This document shows, piece by piece, positions 11,261 through 19,711 of a DNA stretch of 39,376 nt. The translations under genes were made by a program, and so were the position numbers. The notes below the pieces were generated by a model. That model searched no databases. It saw nothing but the letters and a program-made list of their open reading frames with translations, and had not been told where the DNA came from. This DNA comes from Lysobacteraceae bacterium. GTDB taxonomy: Bacteria > Pseudomonadota > Gammaproteobacteria > Xanthomonadales > Xanthomonadaceae. Within the stretch, counting starts at the first letter, position 1. Each line of letters opens with the position of its first letter. The DNA lies in contig JAUXUI010000049.1 in assembly GCA_030681035.1 (NCBI GenBank), positions 1 through 39,376 on the forward strand. Direction: 5' to 3'.

Positions 11261-12673
11261 ATGAAGCTGAGCCCGCGCACCAGCATGAGCCAACAGTTGA
11301 CCCTGACGCCGCAATTGCGTCAGGCGATTCGCCTACTTCAATTGTCGGCGATCGAGCTGGAAGCGGAAATCACCACGGCCGTTGAAGAAAATCCTCTGCT
11401 TGAACTCGCCGACGACGCCGAGCCGGATGACGAACCAACAACCGACGCCAACGGCGCCGAGCGTGACGGCATCGAGATTGAAGTGCTTGAGGCGCAGGAG
11501 TCGCCCCTCGACTACGAACCCGAATGGGACGAAGCCCGCCCGATGCACGAAGGCGAGGGCGACAACGACGCCGCCGCGCGCATGGTCGAAAGTGACGATT
11601 TGCACGACCACTTGCTGTGGCAACTCAACCTCAGCCCGATGTCCGAGCGGGATCGCCGCATCGGTGTGGCCCTGATCGATGTGATCGATGACGACGGCTA
11701 TATCGCCGAATCCATTGACGGCCTGTGCGCCAGCTTGCGCCCGGAGGTCGAAGCGAGCCCGGACGAGGTATTGACGGTGCTGCACCGGGTCCAACGCTTC
11801 GATCCGGTCGGTGTGGGCGCACGCGACCTTGCCGAATGCCTGTGCGTTCAGCTTTCCGTCCTCTCGGACGACACCCCTGGCCTGGAGCTGGCGCGTCGGA
11901 TTGTCTGCCACAACCTGAACGAACTGGCCAAGCTGGGCCCCGAGCGTCTCGCCAAACATCTGTGTGAAGATTCACAAACCGTGCAGGAGGCTGTGAACCT
12001 GGTCCGCAGCCTGGACCCCAAGCCGGGCGCACAAATTGCGCCACCACCCACGCAATACGTGAGCCCGGACTGTGTGGCCTGGCTTGAAGCGGGGATATGG
12101 CGGGTGTCGCTCACCCGCAGCCGACCGGCACTGGCGATCAACCGCCATTACGAAGGACTGATCGCGCAGGCAACACGCGAAGACGCCAGCTACATGCGTG
12201 GCCATCTGCAAGAAGCGCGCTGGCTGATCAAGAGCCTGGAAACGCGCTCCGACACTGTTTTGCGGGTCGCGCGCAGTATCGTGCGCCAGCAATCGGGTTT
12301 TCTCGACCACGGCCCGGAGGCGATGCGGCCGCTGACCTTGCGCGAGGTCGCTGAAGAGCTGGGCCTGCATGAGTCCACGATTTCACGTGCCACTTCCCGC
12401 AAATACCTGCGCACGCCGCGCGGAACCTTTGAGTTCAGGCACTTTTTTGCATCAGGTGTCGATAATGGCAGCGGCGGCGCCACCTCCAGCACCGCCATTC
12501 AGGCCATGATCCGCAAGTTGATTGAAGCCGAAGACCCCAGTAAACCGTTATCCGACGCGCGGCTGGCCAACGACCTGAAGGCCATGAACGTGCCTGTGGC
12601 ACGCAGAACCGTGGCAAAATACCGTGAAGCGATGAATATCCCCGCATCCGGCGAACGGCAACGCCTGAACTAG
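11261..12673 (+). CDS. rpoN: RNA polymerase sigma-54 factor
   Basis: Sigma factor for -24/-12 promoters that need AAA+ activators (nitrogen use, motility, stress). The 470 residues show region I (LSPRTSMSQQLTLTPQLRQAIRLLQLS, Gln/Leu-rich), a very acidic region II (DDAEPDDEPTTD to GEGDND), the core-binding region, the HTH segment LTLREVAEELGLHESTISRA, and the RpoN box ARRTVAKYRE close to the C-terminus. ATG 11261 fits the family start. It lies in the run after lptB and is followed by a 154-base gap before hpf. Confidence 0.97.
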   Translation: MKLSPRTSMSQQLTLTPQLRQAIRLLQLSAIELEAEITTAVEENPLLELADDAEPDDEPTTDANGAERDGIEIEVLEAQESPLDYEPEWDEARPMHEGEGDNDAAARMVESDDLHDHLLWQLNLSPMSERDRRIGVALIDVIDDDGYIAESIDGLCASLRPEVEASPDEVLTVLHRVQRFDPVGVGARDLAECLCVQLSVLSDDTPGLELARRIVCHNLNELAKLGPERLAKHLCEDSQTVQEAVNLVRSLDPKPGAQIAPPPTQYVSPDCVAWLEAGIWRVSLTRSRPALAINRHYEGLIAQATREDASYMRGHLQEARWLIKSLETRSDTVLRVARSIVRQQSGFLDHGPEAMRPLTLREVAEELGLHESTISRATSRKYLRTPRGTFEFRHFFASGVDNGSGGATSSTAIQAMIRKLIEAEDPSKPLSDARLANDLKAMNVPVARRTVAKYREAMNIPASGERQRLN

Positions 12674-12827
12674 ACCCCGAGACGCACTTGAAGCAAGCCT
12701 GCCCACCCCCATCCAATATAACAAGCCTGTCGGCTTTGCCAGCCTCAGGCGACTGTGGCGTGAACGGGCTCTGACACGCCCGAGCATTCCGGAACTTGCA
12801 ACCTCATATCGCGAAAGGAGTCTTCAC

Positions 12828-13154
12828 ATGCGGATCGAAATCACCGGCCATCAAGTCGATGTCACCCCGGCACTGAATGACTATGTCAACAACAAGCTCG
12901 AGCGTATCGCCCGGCACTTCGATCATCACCTCGACCTGCGCGTCATTCTCACGGTAGACAAGCTTGAACAACGTGCCGAAGCTACCGTCGGCGTTCCCGG
13001 AAAGTCGTTGTTTGCGGATGCCAGCTCGCCGGACATGTACGCAGCCATCGATATGCTCGCCGACAAACTCGACCGGATCGTCATCAAGCACAAGGAAAAG
13101 CTTACCGATCACCACCGTGGCACCAGTGCCGCCAATCTTGGCAGTATCGACTGA
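12828..13154 (+). CDS. hpf: Short-form ribosome hibernation promoting factor
   Basis: Binds the decoding region of idle ribosomes and promotes 100S dimers in stationary phase. The 108-residue protein is the short form, without the C-terminal dimerisation domain of long HPF. The pattern MRIEITGHQVDVTPALNDYVNNKLERIARHFDH and the core VEATVGVPGKSLFADASSPDMYAAIDMLADKLDRIVIKHKEKL-like segments are typical. An excellent Shine-Dalgarno sequence (AAAGGAG, 7 bases before the ATG) fixes the start and suggests strong translation. It sits between rpoN and ptsN, the conserved position. Expression from a promoter in the 154-base gap is possible but I could not identify one. Confidence 0.95.
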   Translation: MRIEITGHQVDVTPALNDYVNNKLERIARHFDHHLDLRVILTVDKLEQRAEATVGVPGKSLFADASSPDMYAAIDMLADKLDRIVIKHKEKLTDHHRGTSAANLGSID

Positions 13155-13160
13155 CTGACT

Positions 13161-13192
13161 GGCAGCAGCCCGGGGCTGCCCCGGCTGCTGCC
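13161..13192 (+). terminator. Strong hairpin between hpf and ptsN
   Basis: GGCAGCAGCC at 13161 pairs with GGCTGCTGCC at 13183-13192, and the inner CGGGG/CCCCG extends the stem to about 14 pairs with one bulge. There is no T-run, so it is more likely a partial attenuator or RNA 3' end that protects hpf mRNA than a full terminator. Confidence 0.5.
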
Positions 13193-13273
13193 AGCAGCGT
13201 ATGATGCCTCGCCACAATGCAGTTATCGCATAACTTGCTTCACCCTCGTCATTCCAATGGCACCGCACTGCTC

Positions 13274-13747
13274 ATGCACCTGATTGACCTGCTCAGCCCG
13301 TCCCGCGTTCGCATCGAACGCGCGGTTACCAGCAAAAAGCGCCTGCTCGAACATCTGGCTGCGCTGCTCTCCGATAGCCTTGGCGCTGAGCTGGAACGCG
13401 CGATATTCGACAACCTGTGCTCCCGCGAGCGGATGGGTTCTACCGCGCTGGGCCACGGTGTTGCGATTCCACACGGCCGCTGTGCGCAATTGAACACAGC
13501 CATCGGCGCCTTCGTGCGGTTGTCTGAACCCGTCGATTTCGGTGCCGCCGACGGCCAGCCGGTCGACCTGATCTTCGCGTTGGCGGTACCGCAGCACTTC
13601 ACCCACCAACATCTGGTGTTGCTGGCAGAACTGGCCGACATGTTCGCCAACGTGGATATCCGTGCCAAGCTGCGCGCCGCCCCCGACAGCGCAGTGCTTT
13701 ATCGCCTGCTTTCCGACTGGCAACCGGCCTCCGACGCCGCCGCATGA
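13274..13747 (+). CDS. ptsN: Nitrogen-PTS enzyme IIA (PtsN)
   Basis: EIIA of the nitrogen phosphotransferase system, a regulator (potassium, nitrogen, phosphate) rather than a sugar transporter. The phosphorylatable His is visible in [10 protein letters not shown] (His67 with the start used here), and DLIFALAVP with the HLVLLAELA helix fits the family. Two ATG starts compete: 13274 (157 residues, [12 protein letters not shown], the normal family beginning) and 13217 (176 residues, with an unusual His/Asn-rich leader). I prefer 13274. Its stop overlaps the hprK ATG by four bases. Confidence 0.93.
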   Translation: MHLIDLLSPSRVRIERAVTSKKRLLEHLAALLSDSLGAELERAIFDNLCSRERMGSTALGHGVAIPHGRCAQLNTAIGAFVRLSEPVDFGAADGQPVDLIFALAVPQHFTHQHLVLLAELADMFANVDIRAKLRAAPDSAVLYRLLSDWQPASDAAA

Positions 13748-14694
13748 GCGCCCAAATCACCGCGCGCGATTTGTTCGACGCGCTCGGTGGGCGGCTGCAA
13801 TTACGCTGGTTGGCCAGCACCGCTGCGGGCGGGCGGGCCATCGATAGTGATGAGCACACCGCCCGGCGGCCCTCGTTGGCCGGCTACCTCAACATCATCT
13901 ATCCCAACAAAGTGCAGATTCTGGGCAGCGAAGAGCTGACCTGGCTTGATGCGCTGGACGCCGCACAGCGTTGGGTGACACTGCAAAAAATCGTCAACTT
14001 CGGTCCACTGGCGCTGGTGATCACCAAGGATCAGTCCTGCCCCTCCGATTTACTTGCCGTTGCCGAAGAAGCGCAGATTCCGCTATGGGTTTCACCGCGA
14101 CGCGGCCATGAACTGCTGACCTTGTTCCAGTATCATCTGGCCGGCGCGTTGGCATCACGGGTTACGCTGCATGGCGTGTTCATGGAGGTCTATTCGATCG
14201 GGGTGCTGATCACCGGCGAAAGCGGTGCCGGCAAAAGCGAATTGGCGCTGGAACTGATTACCCGCGGCCATCGCCTGGTGGCCGACGATGCCCCCGAGTT
14301 CACCCAAATCACCCCTGACGTGCTCGACGGTACCTGCCCGGAAATCCTGCGTGATCTGATCGAAGTGCGCGGCCTCGGCATACTCAACATCCGCGAGATG
14401 TTTGGCCACACCGCAGTCAAACGCAACAAATACCTGCGCCTGATCGTCCACCTGAGCCGCTACACCGGCGATGCACCTGCGGATGCCGGCATGTCACGCC
14501 TGCTCGGCGATACCAGCAGCCGCCGCGTGCTGGACATGGACGTACCCATCATCACCCTGCCGGTTGCACCTGGCCGCAACCTGGCGGTATTGCTCGAAGC
14601 CGCCGCGCGCCTGCACATATTGCGCGCCAAGGGCATCGACCCGGCGCACGCGTTCATCGCCCGCCATACCCAACACCTCAAGTCAGGCGAATAG
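13744..14694 (+). CDS. hprK: HPr kinase/phosphorylase
   Basis: Phosphorylates and dephosphorylates the regulatory Ser of HPr-type carriers. The 316-residue protein has an N-terminal domain and a C-terminal kinase with Walker [10 protein letters not shown] (residues 158-166), the catalytic DD in VADDAPEF (181-182) and the HprK signature [15 protein letters not shown] (208-222). Enterobacteria lack hprK at this locus, whereas xanthomonads and betaproteobacteria have it, so it is useful for taxonomy. The ATG overlaps the ptsN stop and rapZ follows after 2 bases. Its substrate HPr (or NPr) gene is not in the window. Confidence 0.96.
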   Translation: MSAQITARDLFDALGGRLQLRWLASTAAGGRAIDSDEHTARRPSLAGYLNIIYPNKVQILGSEELTWLDALDAAQRWVTLQKIVNFGPLALVITKDQSCPSDLLAVAEEAQIPLWVSPRRGHELLTLFQYHLAGALASRVTLHGVFMEVYSIGVLITGESGAGKSELALELITRGHRLVADDAPEFTQITPDVLDGTCPEILRDLIEVRGLGILNIREMFGHTAVKRNKYLRLIVHLSRYTGDAPADAGMSRLLGDTSSRRVLDMDVPIITLPVAPGRNLAVLLEAAARLHILRAKGIDPAHAFIARHTQHLKSGE

Positions 14695-14696
14695 CC

Positions 14697-15569
14697 ATGT
14701 CCGAAACCCGCCCGCGTTTGATCGTGGTCAGTGGGCTGTCAGGCTCTGGTAAAAGTGTCGCACTGCGTACGCTCGAAGACCTGGGCCATTACTGCGTCGA
14801 CAACCTGCCAGTGCAGTTGCTGCCGGCGCTGATCAAAGGCAAGGCGCGGCCCGAGTTGTGGGCAGGCGGGCTCGCGGTCAGCATCGACATCCGCAATGCC
14901 GATGATCTGGCGCAGTTGCCGCACTGGCTGGCGCAAGTCGGGGAACTGGGCTTTGACTATCGCTTGGTGTTTTTTGAAGCACAGAGCGACATTCTGGTGC
15001 GCCGTTATGCCGAAACCCGGCGTCGTCACCCGCTCAGTGCCGATGGCAGCCCACTGAGCGAAGCCATTGAACGTGAGCGCGTACAACTCGCCCCGCTGCG
15101 CGCCATTGCCAATCTTGTGATTGATACCTCGCAACTCAACGTACACCAGTTGCGACGGCAGGTGATTGCCGAACTTGGCCTGACCGCCCGTGAGGGCCTG
15201 AACCTGATGTTCGAATCGTTCGCCTATCGCCATGGCATCCCCAATGATGCCGATTTCGTGTTTGATACTCGCTGCTTGCCCAACCCGCACTGGGATGTCC
15301 GCCTGCGGCCATTGTCCGGGCGCGACAGCGAAGTGCGCAGCCATCTGGCCGCGCAACCCGAAGTCATGGCCTATCGCAGCCAGGTGATCAGCTTCATCGA
15401 CCACTGGCTACCCGCGTTCAGTCGCGGCAGCACTCGCAGCTATCTCACCATCGCCATGGGCTGCACTGGTGGCCGGCACCGTTCGGTGTATCTGGCCGAA
15501 ACCCTCGCCGAACACTACCGCCAGCATGGCTACCCCGGCGCAGCAAGTCATCACCGCGAACTCGGCTGA
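14697..15569 (+). CDS. rapZ: RapZ RNA-binding adaptor / nucleotide-binding protein
   Basis: In E. coli RapZ binds the small RNA GlmZ and steers RNase E, tuning GlcN-6-phosphate synthase. In other bacteria it is a P-loop protein (YvcJ-like) that binds nucleotides. The Walker A GLSGSGKS (residues 13-20) is near the N-terminus, and the C-terminal signature AMGCTGGRHRSVYLAETLA is present. At 290 residues it matches the family. The first codon follows hprK by 2 bases. This is the last gene of the run: a small insertion element follows 20 bases later and no npr/ptsI gene comes after it. Whether GlmZ-type sRNAs exist in this organism cannot be told. Confidence 0.95.
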   Translation: MSETRPRLIVVSGLSGSGKSVALRTLEDLGHYCVDNLPVQLLPALIKGKARPELWAGGLAVSIDIRNADDLAQLPHWLAQVGELGFDYRLVFFEAQSDILVRRYAETRRRHPLSADGSPLSEAIERERVQLAPLRAIANLVIDTSQLNVHQLRRQVIAELGLTAREGLNLMFESFAYRHGIPNDADFVFDTRCLPNPHWDVRLRPLSGRDSEVRSHLAAQPEVMAYRSQVISFIDHWLPAFSRGSTRSYLTIAMGCTGGRHRSVYLAETLAEHYRQHGYPGAASHHRELG

Positions 15570-15580
15570 ACGAGGATCAC

Positions 15581-15762
15581 GCTCAGTAGCCAATGGCACT
15601 TCATTAAGCCAGAAACCCCCTCAAATCGTCATTCCCGCGCAGGCGGGAATCCAAAATTGGGCACGAACGAAAGAAGCTGGATGCCAGCTGTAGCCTGCCC
15701 TCGAATGCTTTAATCGGGGGCTGGCATGACGACGCTTAAGTAAGTGCCATTGGGCTCAGTAG
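15581..15762. mobile_element. MITE-like element with 9-bp target duplication
   Basis: A 164-base element (15590-15753) is bounded by 19-base inverted ends, CCAATGGCACTTCATTAAG on the left and CTTAAGTAAGTGCCATTGG on the right (17 of 19 match). It is flanked on both sides by a perfect 9-base direct repeat, GCTCAGTAG (15581-15589 and 15754-15762), the expected mark of transposition. It contains no gene. Inside is a CATTCCCGCG inverted repeat (15627-15653). It lies between convergent rapZ and the porin-like gene. The right duplication includes the porin's stop codon. Confidence 0.85.
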
Positions 15763-16943
15763 CGATACTCCAGGCTCAACCAAAGCTTGGTCTCATCGCT
15801 GGAAAACCCGTCGCTGCGATAGTCGGCGAGTTTGACCAGCGCGTTGATCGCCGGGGTGAAGGCATACCCCACTTGCGCATCAAGCTCGGTGCCGTAATCG
15901 GCGCCGCCGCGATCCGCCGAAAAATCGTGCCATAGCGCCTGCCAGCTCCATTGGCCATGCTTGCCGCCGACACCGACATACACATCTTCCAGACCATTGC
16001 CCGGCGTGCTCAGAAAGCGATCAGCCCAGCCATTGAACGCGTGCAGGGTGGCCAGCGGTGTCTGAAACGCGACCACGCCGTTGCCTTGCAGCCGCTCATA
16101 GCCGGCTTTCGCGGTGAACTCGCCATAGCCAAGGGTCGGCTCGATGAACCAATAATCGGTGCTCACCTGTCGCGGATTGTCGGCATAGTCTTTTTGCTTG
16201 GCCGCCTCCAGCGTCCAGCCCAGTTTCAGCGCCGATGACAGTGCTTGGCTGCCGGTCCAGCGCAGACCGTAGGTGGCCAGCGAGCCGGTTGCAACGTCTT
16301 GATTGTCGATCAGATAGGCATAGCCGGTGATGCTGCCGACCGGCAACACCTGGTTGACATTGATCGCGTGTACATCGAGGTTCCACTCGCCCTGCGGGCT
16401 GTCGTCGCCAAAAATCCGCTGCGCGCGATCAAGATAGGCATAACGAAGGCTCGGCCCACCGCTACCTGCCTTGTAGGCCAGGTCCAGCGCATCGAAAGTC
16501 TGTTCGTTCTGGCGCCAGCCGACGTTGCCGATAAAGCGGTGATTATCGAAGATCAACCGCTGCCGGCCCAGAGTCGCCTTGAACCCGGCATCGGCATAAC
16601 TCACATACGCCTGATTGAGCTCGGTGGCATCGGGGTCAGCAACCACCGGGAATGCGGTATTGCCATTGGTGGTGCTGTTGTAGTTCGCGTTGAACAACCC
16701 TTCCACGTACTCGCCCTCGGCGAACAGCGTCCAGCGCGGCGAAGCTACCCAGCGGTAACCGAAGCGGGCGCGCAGGGTATGCGCGTTGGCGTTGCGCGCA
16801 AAGGCATCGTCATTCACGTTTTCATAGCGATAGCGCAAGTCCAGGGTCGGGCCGGATGACAGGCTTTGCGCCAGCACGGGCTGCACCAGCAGCACACTGG
16901 CGATGGCAATCGGCAGCACGCACCGCATCGGGTTGAGGCTCAT
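15756..16943 (-). CDS. Outer-membrane beta-barrel protein (alginate-export/porin-like)
   Basis: A 395-residue protein with a signal peptide (CVLPIAIASVLLVQPVLAQ) and then alternating aromatic strands typical of a beta-barrel (TLDLRYRYENVND, TLRARFGYRWVA, WTLFAEGEYVEG, ATLGRQRLIFDNHRFIGNVGWRQNEQTFDAL, ending LWLSLEYRY). The FDNHRFIGNVGWRQNEQTFDA region resembles the alginate-export family (AlgE-like), but that family name covers porins of many substrates, so no substrate is proposed. Start ATG 16943 has GGAG upstream; the longer frame to 17012 is not needed. The stop lies inside the target duplication of the neighbouring element. Downstream, the insertion probably separates it from rapZ. Confidence 0.82.
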   Translation of the reverse strand: MSLNPMRCVLPIAIASVLLVQPVLAQSLSSGPTLDLRYRYENVNDDAFARNANAHTLRARFGYRWVASPRWTLFAEGEYVEGLFNANYNSTTNGNTAFPVVADPDATELNQAYVSYADAGFKATLGRQRLIFDNHRFIGNVGWRQNEQTFDALDLAYKAGSGGPSLRYAYLDRAQRIFGDDSPQGEWNLDVHAINVNQVLPVGSITGYAYLIDNQDVATGSLATYGLRWTGSQALSSALKLGWTLEAAKQKDYADNPRQVSTDYWFIEPTLGYGEFTAKAGYERLQGNGVVAFQTPLATLHAFNGWADRFLSTPGNGLEDVYVGVGGKHGQWSWQALWHDFSADRGGADYGTELDAQVGYAFTPAINALVKLADYRSDGFSSDETKLWLSLEYRY

Positions 16944-17064
16944 GACACACTCCAAAATAGGCCGTTGTCGGCCGGATGGCGCCATTGTCTTGCGCGCGAT
17001 CACGCATGGCACTGAGCCAGATCAAGCCCGCTTCAGATCACTGCCACAGGTTTTACGTTGGTGC

Positions 17065-17823
17065 TCAGGGCTTCACTGCCAGCGTGTCATGGTGGCTTTG
17101 CAGCAATTCACGCAGGTAGGTGCCAATGAATGCCCTGCCCTTGAAACCGCTGGCCTTGGCCGCCGCTTCGGCCTGCTCGTCAGTCACCGGCGCCGGCGCG
17201 GCGAACGCGACGATGGAAGGGTAAAACCCAATCGTGAAGACATCGACATCCGAGCCCTGATCACCGACCCATATCAGATTGGGCCGGCTGTTGATGGCGA
17301 GCAAATAGGTATTTTCCATCTGCCGCTGCTGCAACAGCGCATCGTGCCGGCCCGCCAACGCGGCGAACATCTCGACATGGAAAAAGCCGTTCTCGGAATA
17401 TGCCGCCTGTACTTGCGCACGCGGCGGCCCATAGGCAAACAGGTCTTCGCGGAAAACCACCAGTTTGTTCAACGCCAAGCGAAAGGCTGCTTCGCCCGCG
17501 GCTTCACGCTGCGCCACCCGCTTGCGTGCGTAATAGCCGGCATAACTGCCGATCGGCTGCAGCACCAGCAGGTCCCATTGATCGCCCTGCGAATGGCGCA
17601 TCAGCATCGGTTCGGGCTCGCCCAATGCCTGCCAGTGCCCGGCAGCGGCAGCATCGGCATACAGCGCCAGCACATCGAGCAGCGCGCCGGGCGCGGCGCG
17701 CACGGTGCTCACGCGATACAGTTCCGGTGATTCATTCACTGCGCTCTGGGCGCTCACCGGGGCAACTGCGCAAAGGCCAAGCACCGCAATCAACAACACC
17801 CGCAGCAAAGTAGCGATCACCAT
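17065..17823 (-). CDS. Exported protein of unknown function with two NIPSNAP-like repeats
   Basis: A 252-residue protein with a signal peptide (MVIATLLRVLLIAVLGLCAVAPVSAQ). The mature part seems to contain two units of about 100 residues that each look like a ferredoxin-like alpha/beta barrel: one starts LYRVSTVRAAPGALLDVLALY, and the second contains FFHVEMFAALAGRHDALLQQR with NLIWVGDQGSDVDVFTIGFY. This pattern is reminiscent of NIPSNAP/dimeric alpha-beta barrel proteins, but I cannot name a family with certainty. ATG 17823 is preceded by GGAG; the longer frame to 18003 overlaps the next gene and is rejected. It is divergent from the diguanylate cyclase gene. Confidence 0.72.
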   Translation of the reverse strand: MVIATLLRVLLIAVLGLCAVAPVSAQSAVNESPELYRVSTVRAAPGALLDVLALYADAAAAGHWQALGEPEPMLMRHSQGDQWDLLVLQPIGSYAGYYARKRVAQREAAGEAAFRLALNKLVVFREDLFAYGPPRAQVQAAYSENGFFHVEMFAALAGRHDALLQQRQMENTYLLAINSRPNLIWVGDQGSDVDVFTIGFYPSIVAFAAPAPVTDEQAEAAAKASGFKGRAFIGTYLRELLQSHHDTLAVKP

Positions 17824-17963
17824 GACCCTTCTCCAGCCGAAATACCGGCTTGCAGAATACGACGATGACTGGGCCTGTGGAATCACCTTGGCATCAGCAT
17901 TGCCACGCTGCCATGCCATAATCGAGCATCCCAACCGGGGCGATAGTCGGATTGGATGCCGTA

Positions 17964-19130
17964 ATGCAAGGGCCGAGCGATAACGAAATCGACCAGAACA
18001 CAACTGCCCTGCCGTTTGCCGACAGCGCTGCAGAAGCGGGTTACCGAGCCTATTTCCTGCATCACGATCGCCGCGACGCGATCATCGCCATCGCCGTATT
18101 CGTGTTTTTCAAGGCTGCATTCAGCGTCTTCGATCTGATGTTCCAGACGCCGGAGCAGGTGGATCTGTTGCTGGAAGCACGATTTGGTTTCGCCGCCGTG
18201 TCGATAGCCACAATGATGCTCTTCGCGCGCGTGCGCAGCGCCCGCCATTACGACGCGCTGATGCTGGTCTGGGTGCTGCTGGCGGTACTCAGCAATTTCT
18301 TCACCATCGCGCATCGTCCGAGCGGGCATTTTGGTTTCCTCGGAACCTCGCCGATGCTGATCCTGCTGCTGTTCGTGTTTTTCCGCAATCGTTTCAACTT
18401 GCAGTTGTTGTCCGCCGCCGTGCTCACCGCCAGCGATTTCTTCACCGTATTTTCTCTGCGCGTGCCTCTGCCAACCCAGACCCTGATCCAGACCGCTGCA
18501 ACCTATGCGCTGGCGATCATCATCGGCGCCATCGTCTCCTGGCAATTGCACAGCGCACGGCGCCGATACTTCGCCACCCACAGCAACGAGCGCCGGCTCC
18601 GCGCCCGCCTGCAGGAACTGGCGTACCGCGACGAACTGACCGGCGTGCTCAACCGGCGCAGTTTTTTGCAGGAAGCCGAAGCGCTGTGGCGCAAGTCCGC
18701 ACAAAGCAACCGGCCGGCCTGTCTGCTGATGTTGGATCTGGATCATTTCAAGCAGATCAACGACACCCTCGGCCACGAAGCGGGCGACCGCGCGTTGGTC
18801 GCGTTCGCCCATCTGGTGCAGTCAAGCAAGCGACCGGGCGACATCTTCGGCCGCGTCGGCGGCGAGGAGTTTGCACTGTTTCTGCCCGATGCCAGCGCCA
18901 ATGTCGCGCGCGATGTAGCCGCCCGCATCGTTCGTGAATGCCAGGCATTGGCCCCTGACGGACAGCCGCAACAGCACCTCTCGGTGTCGATCGGTCTGGC
19001 TGCCGTCAACAGCTCCGACAACGATCTGCGCGCAACCATGGCTCGTGCCGACAAGGCGCTGTACCAAGCGAAAGCCGACGGGCGGGGGCGCACTGCGCTG
19101 GCCGTTGATGCGATTGCCAGCACGCACTGA
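17964..19130 (+). CDS. Membrane diguanylate cyclase (GGDEF)
   Basis: Makes cyclic di-GMP from GTP. The 388 residues show six or so hydrophobic segments in the first 190 residues (for example AIIAIAVFVFFKAAFSVF, LMLVWVLLAVLSNFF, LILLLFVFFRNRF, YALAIIIGAIVSW), then a short coiled linker and a complete GGDEF domain (DELTGVLNRRSFLQEAE, LDLDHFKQINDTLGHEAGD, GGEEF at 299-303, MARADKALYQAKADGRGR). An RPGD motif five residues before GGEEF is an intact inhibitory site, so the enzyme should be product-controlled. ATG 17964 is used; a TTG at 17952 would add four residues. There is no soluble sensor domain, so the membrane part probably senses the signal. Confidence 0.9.
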   Translation: MQGPSDNEIDQNTTALPFADSAAEAGYRAYFLHHDRRDAIIAIAVFVFFKAAFSVFDLMFQTPEQVDLLLEARFGFAAVSIATMMLFARVRSARHYDALMLVWVLLAVLSNFFTIAHRPSGHFGFLGTSPMLILLLFVFFRNRFNLQLLSAAVLTASDFFTVFSLRVPLPTQTLIQTAATYALAIIIGAIVSWQLHSARRRYFATHSNERRLRARLQELAYRDELTGVLNRRSFLQEAEALWRKSAQSNRPACLLMLDLDHFKQINDTLGHEAGDRALVAFAHLVQSSKRPGDIFGRVGGEEFALFLPDASANVARDVAARIVRECQALAPDGQPQQHLSVSIGLAAVNSSDNDLRATMARADKALYQAKADGRGRTALAVDAIASTH

Positions 19131-19154
19131 CCCAACTGGCAAAAACGACGCAGC

Positions 19155-19183
19155 TTGCCGTGATCGGGCGGCAGCGGTAAACT
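19155..19183 (+). promoter_or_regulatory. Putative sigma-70 promoter for tRNA-Ser
   Basis: TTGCCG (19155-19160) and TAAACT (19178-19183) are separated by 17 bases, the ideal spacing, and lie about 97 bases before tRNA-Ser. Both hexamers deviate from consensus at two positions. A similar TAAACT is seen before mutS (19678-19683). Confidence 0.4.
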
Positions 19184-19279
19184 GCGCGGCTGGTTTTGCT
19201 GCTTGGCTGCCGGCTATAGCGAGCCTTGGTTCGCGCCGCCTCATCGGCTGAGTTTGCAAAGCGGTGCTGGTTTTCCTGC

Positions 19280-19372
19280 GGAGAGGTGTCCGAGTGGTTT
19301 AAGGAGCACGCCTGGAAAGTGTGTATACGGCTTAACCCCGTATCGAGGGTTCGAATCCCTCCCTCTCCGCCA
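19280..19372 (+). tRNA. tRNA-Ser(GGA)
   Basis: A class II tRNA with long variable arm, 93 bases including an encoded CCA. The acceptor GGAGAGG pairs with CCTCTCC, the anticodon loop CTGGAAA reads GGA (UCC/UCU codons), the extra arm is visible (GTATACGG...CCCCGTAT) and the T-arm GGGTTCGAATCCC is canonical. It lies just upstream of the SRP RNA. Confidence 0.97.
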
Positions 19373-19382
19373 CGCACGACTC

Positions 19383-19403
19383 CATGGATGGAGGAGGTAG
19401 AGC
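19383..19403. repeat. Dispersed CATGGATG module between tRNA-Ser and SRP RNA
   Basis: CATGGATGGAGGAGGTAGAG is nearly identical (one mismatch over 21 bases) to 353-373 upstream of parE, and its outer bases CCATGGATGG are self-complementary. It is the second copy of this dispersed family in the window. Confidence 0.65.
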
Positions 19404-19444
19404 TGCGCCTGGAACAGCAGCCGAGCAACTGTTTCAACGTTTAT

Positions 19445-19554
19445 GGTGGCCCCGTTGGCGCCTCCGCGACGATAGGTCGAAAACTCCGCCAGGTCCGGAA
19501 GGAAGCAACGGTATCGACTGATTCGGGCGCCGGAGTCACGCTGGCGGGGCCGCC
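19445..19554 (+). ncRNA. ffs: 4.5S signal recognition particle RNA
   Basis: RNA component of the signal recognition particle, which with Ffh targets membrane proteins. The diagnostic central hairpin is present (GCCAGGTCCGGAAGGAAGCA, with the GGAAGGAA tetraloop region). The 5' end GGTGGCCCCG pairs with CGGGGCCGCC at the 3' end, giving about 110 bases. The exact ends are inferred from pairing. It is next to tRNA-Ser and upstream of mutS. Confidence 0.93.
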
Positions 19555-19655
19555 GCCATTTCCAGCACCCTGTCCGGACCTGTCCCAGCCGTAAGCTTCG
19601 GCATCCTTGCCTCCGCAACGATTTCAAGTGGTTCCCTCAGTACCGCATCATGGCC

Positions 19656-19683
19656 TTGTCCGCCGGGCAAGCCGGTTAAACTA
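19656..19683 (+). promoter_or_regulatory. Putative promoter for mutS
   Basis: TTGTCC (19656-19661) and TAAACT (19678-19683) with a 16-base spacer lie about 29 bases before the mutS ATG at 19712. The distance and hexamers are plausible but not strong. Confidence 0.35.
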
Positions 19684-19711
19684 CGTCATTGATTCCTTGC
19701 CATCGACCCGG

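Noticed and set aside
12674-12827. Sigma-54 type -24/-12 promoter before hpf
   Set aside because: A TTGCA near 12796 exists but the GG at the required spacing is missing.
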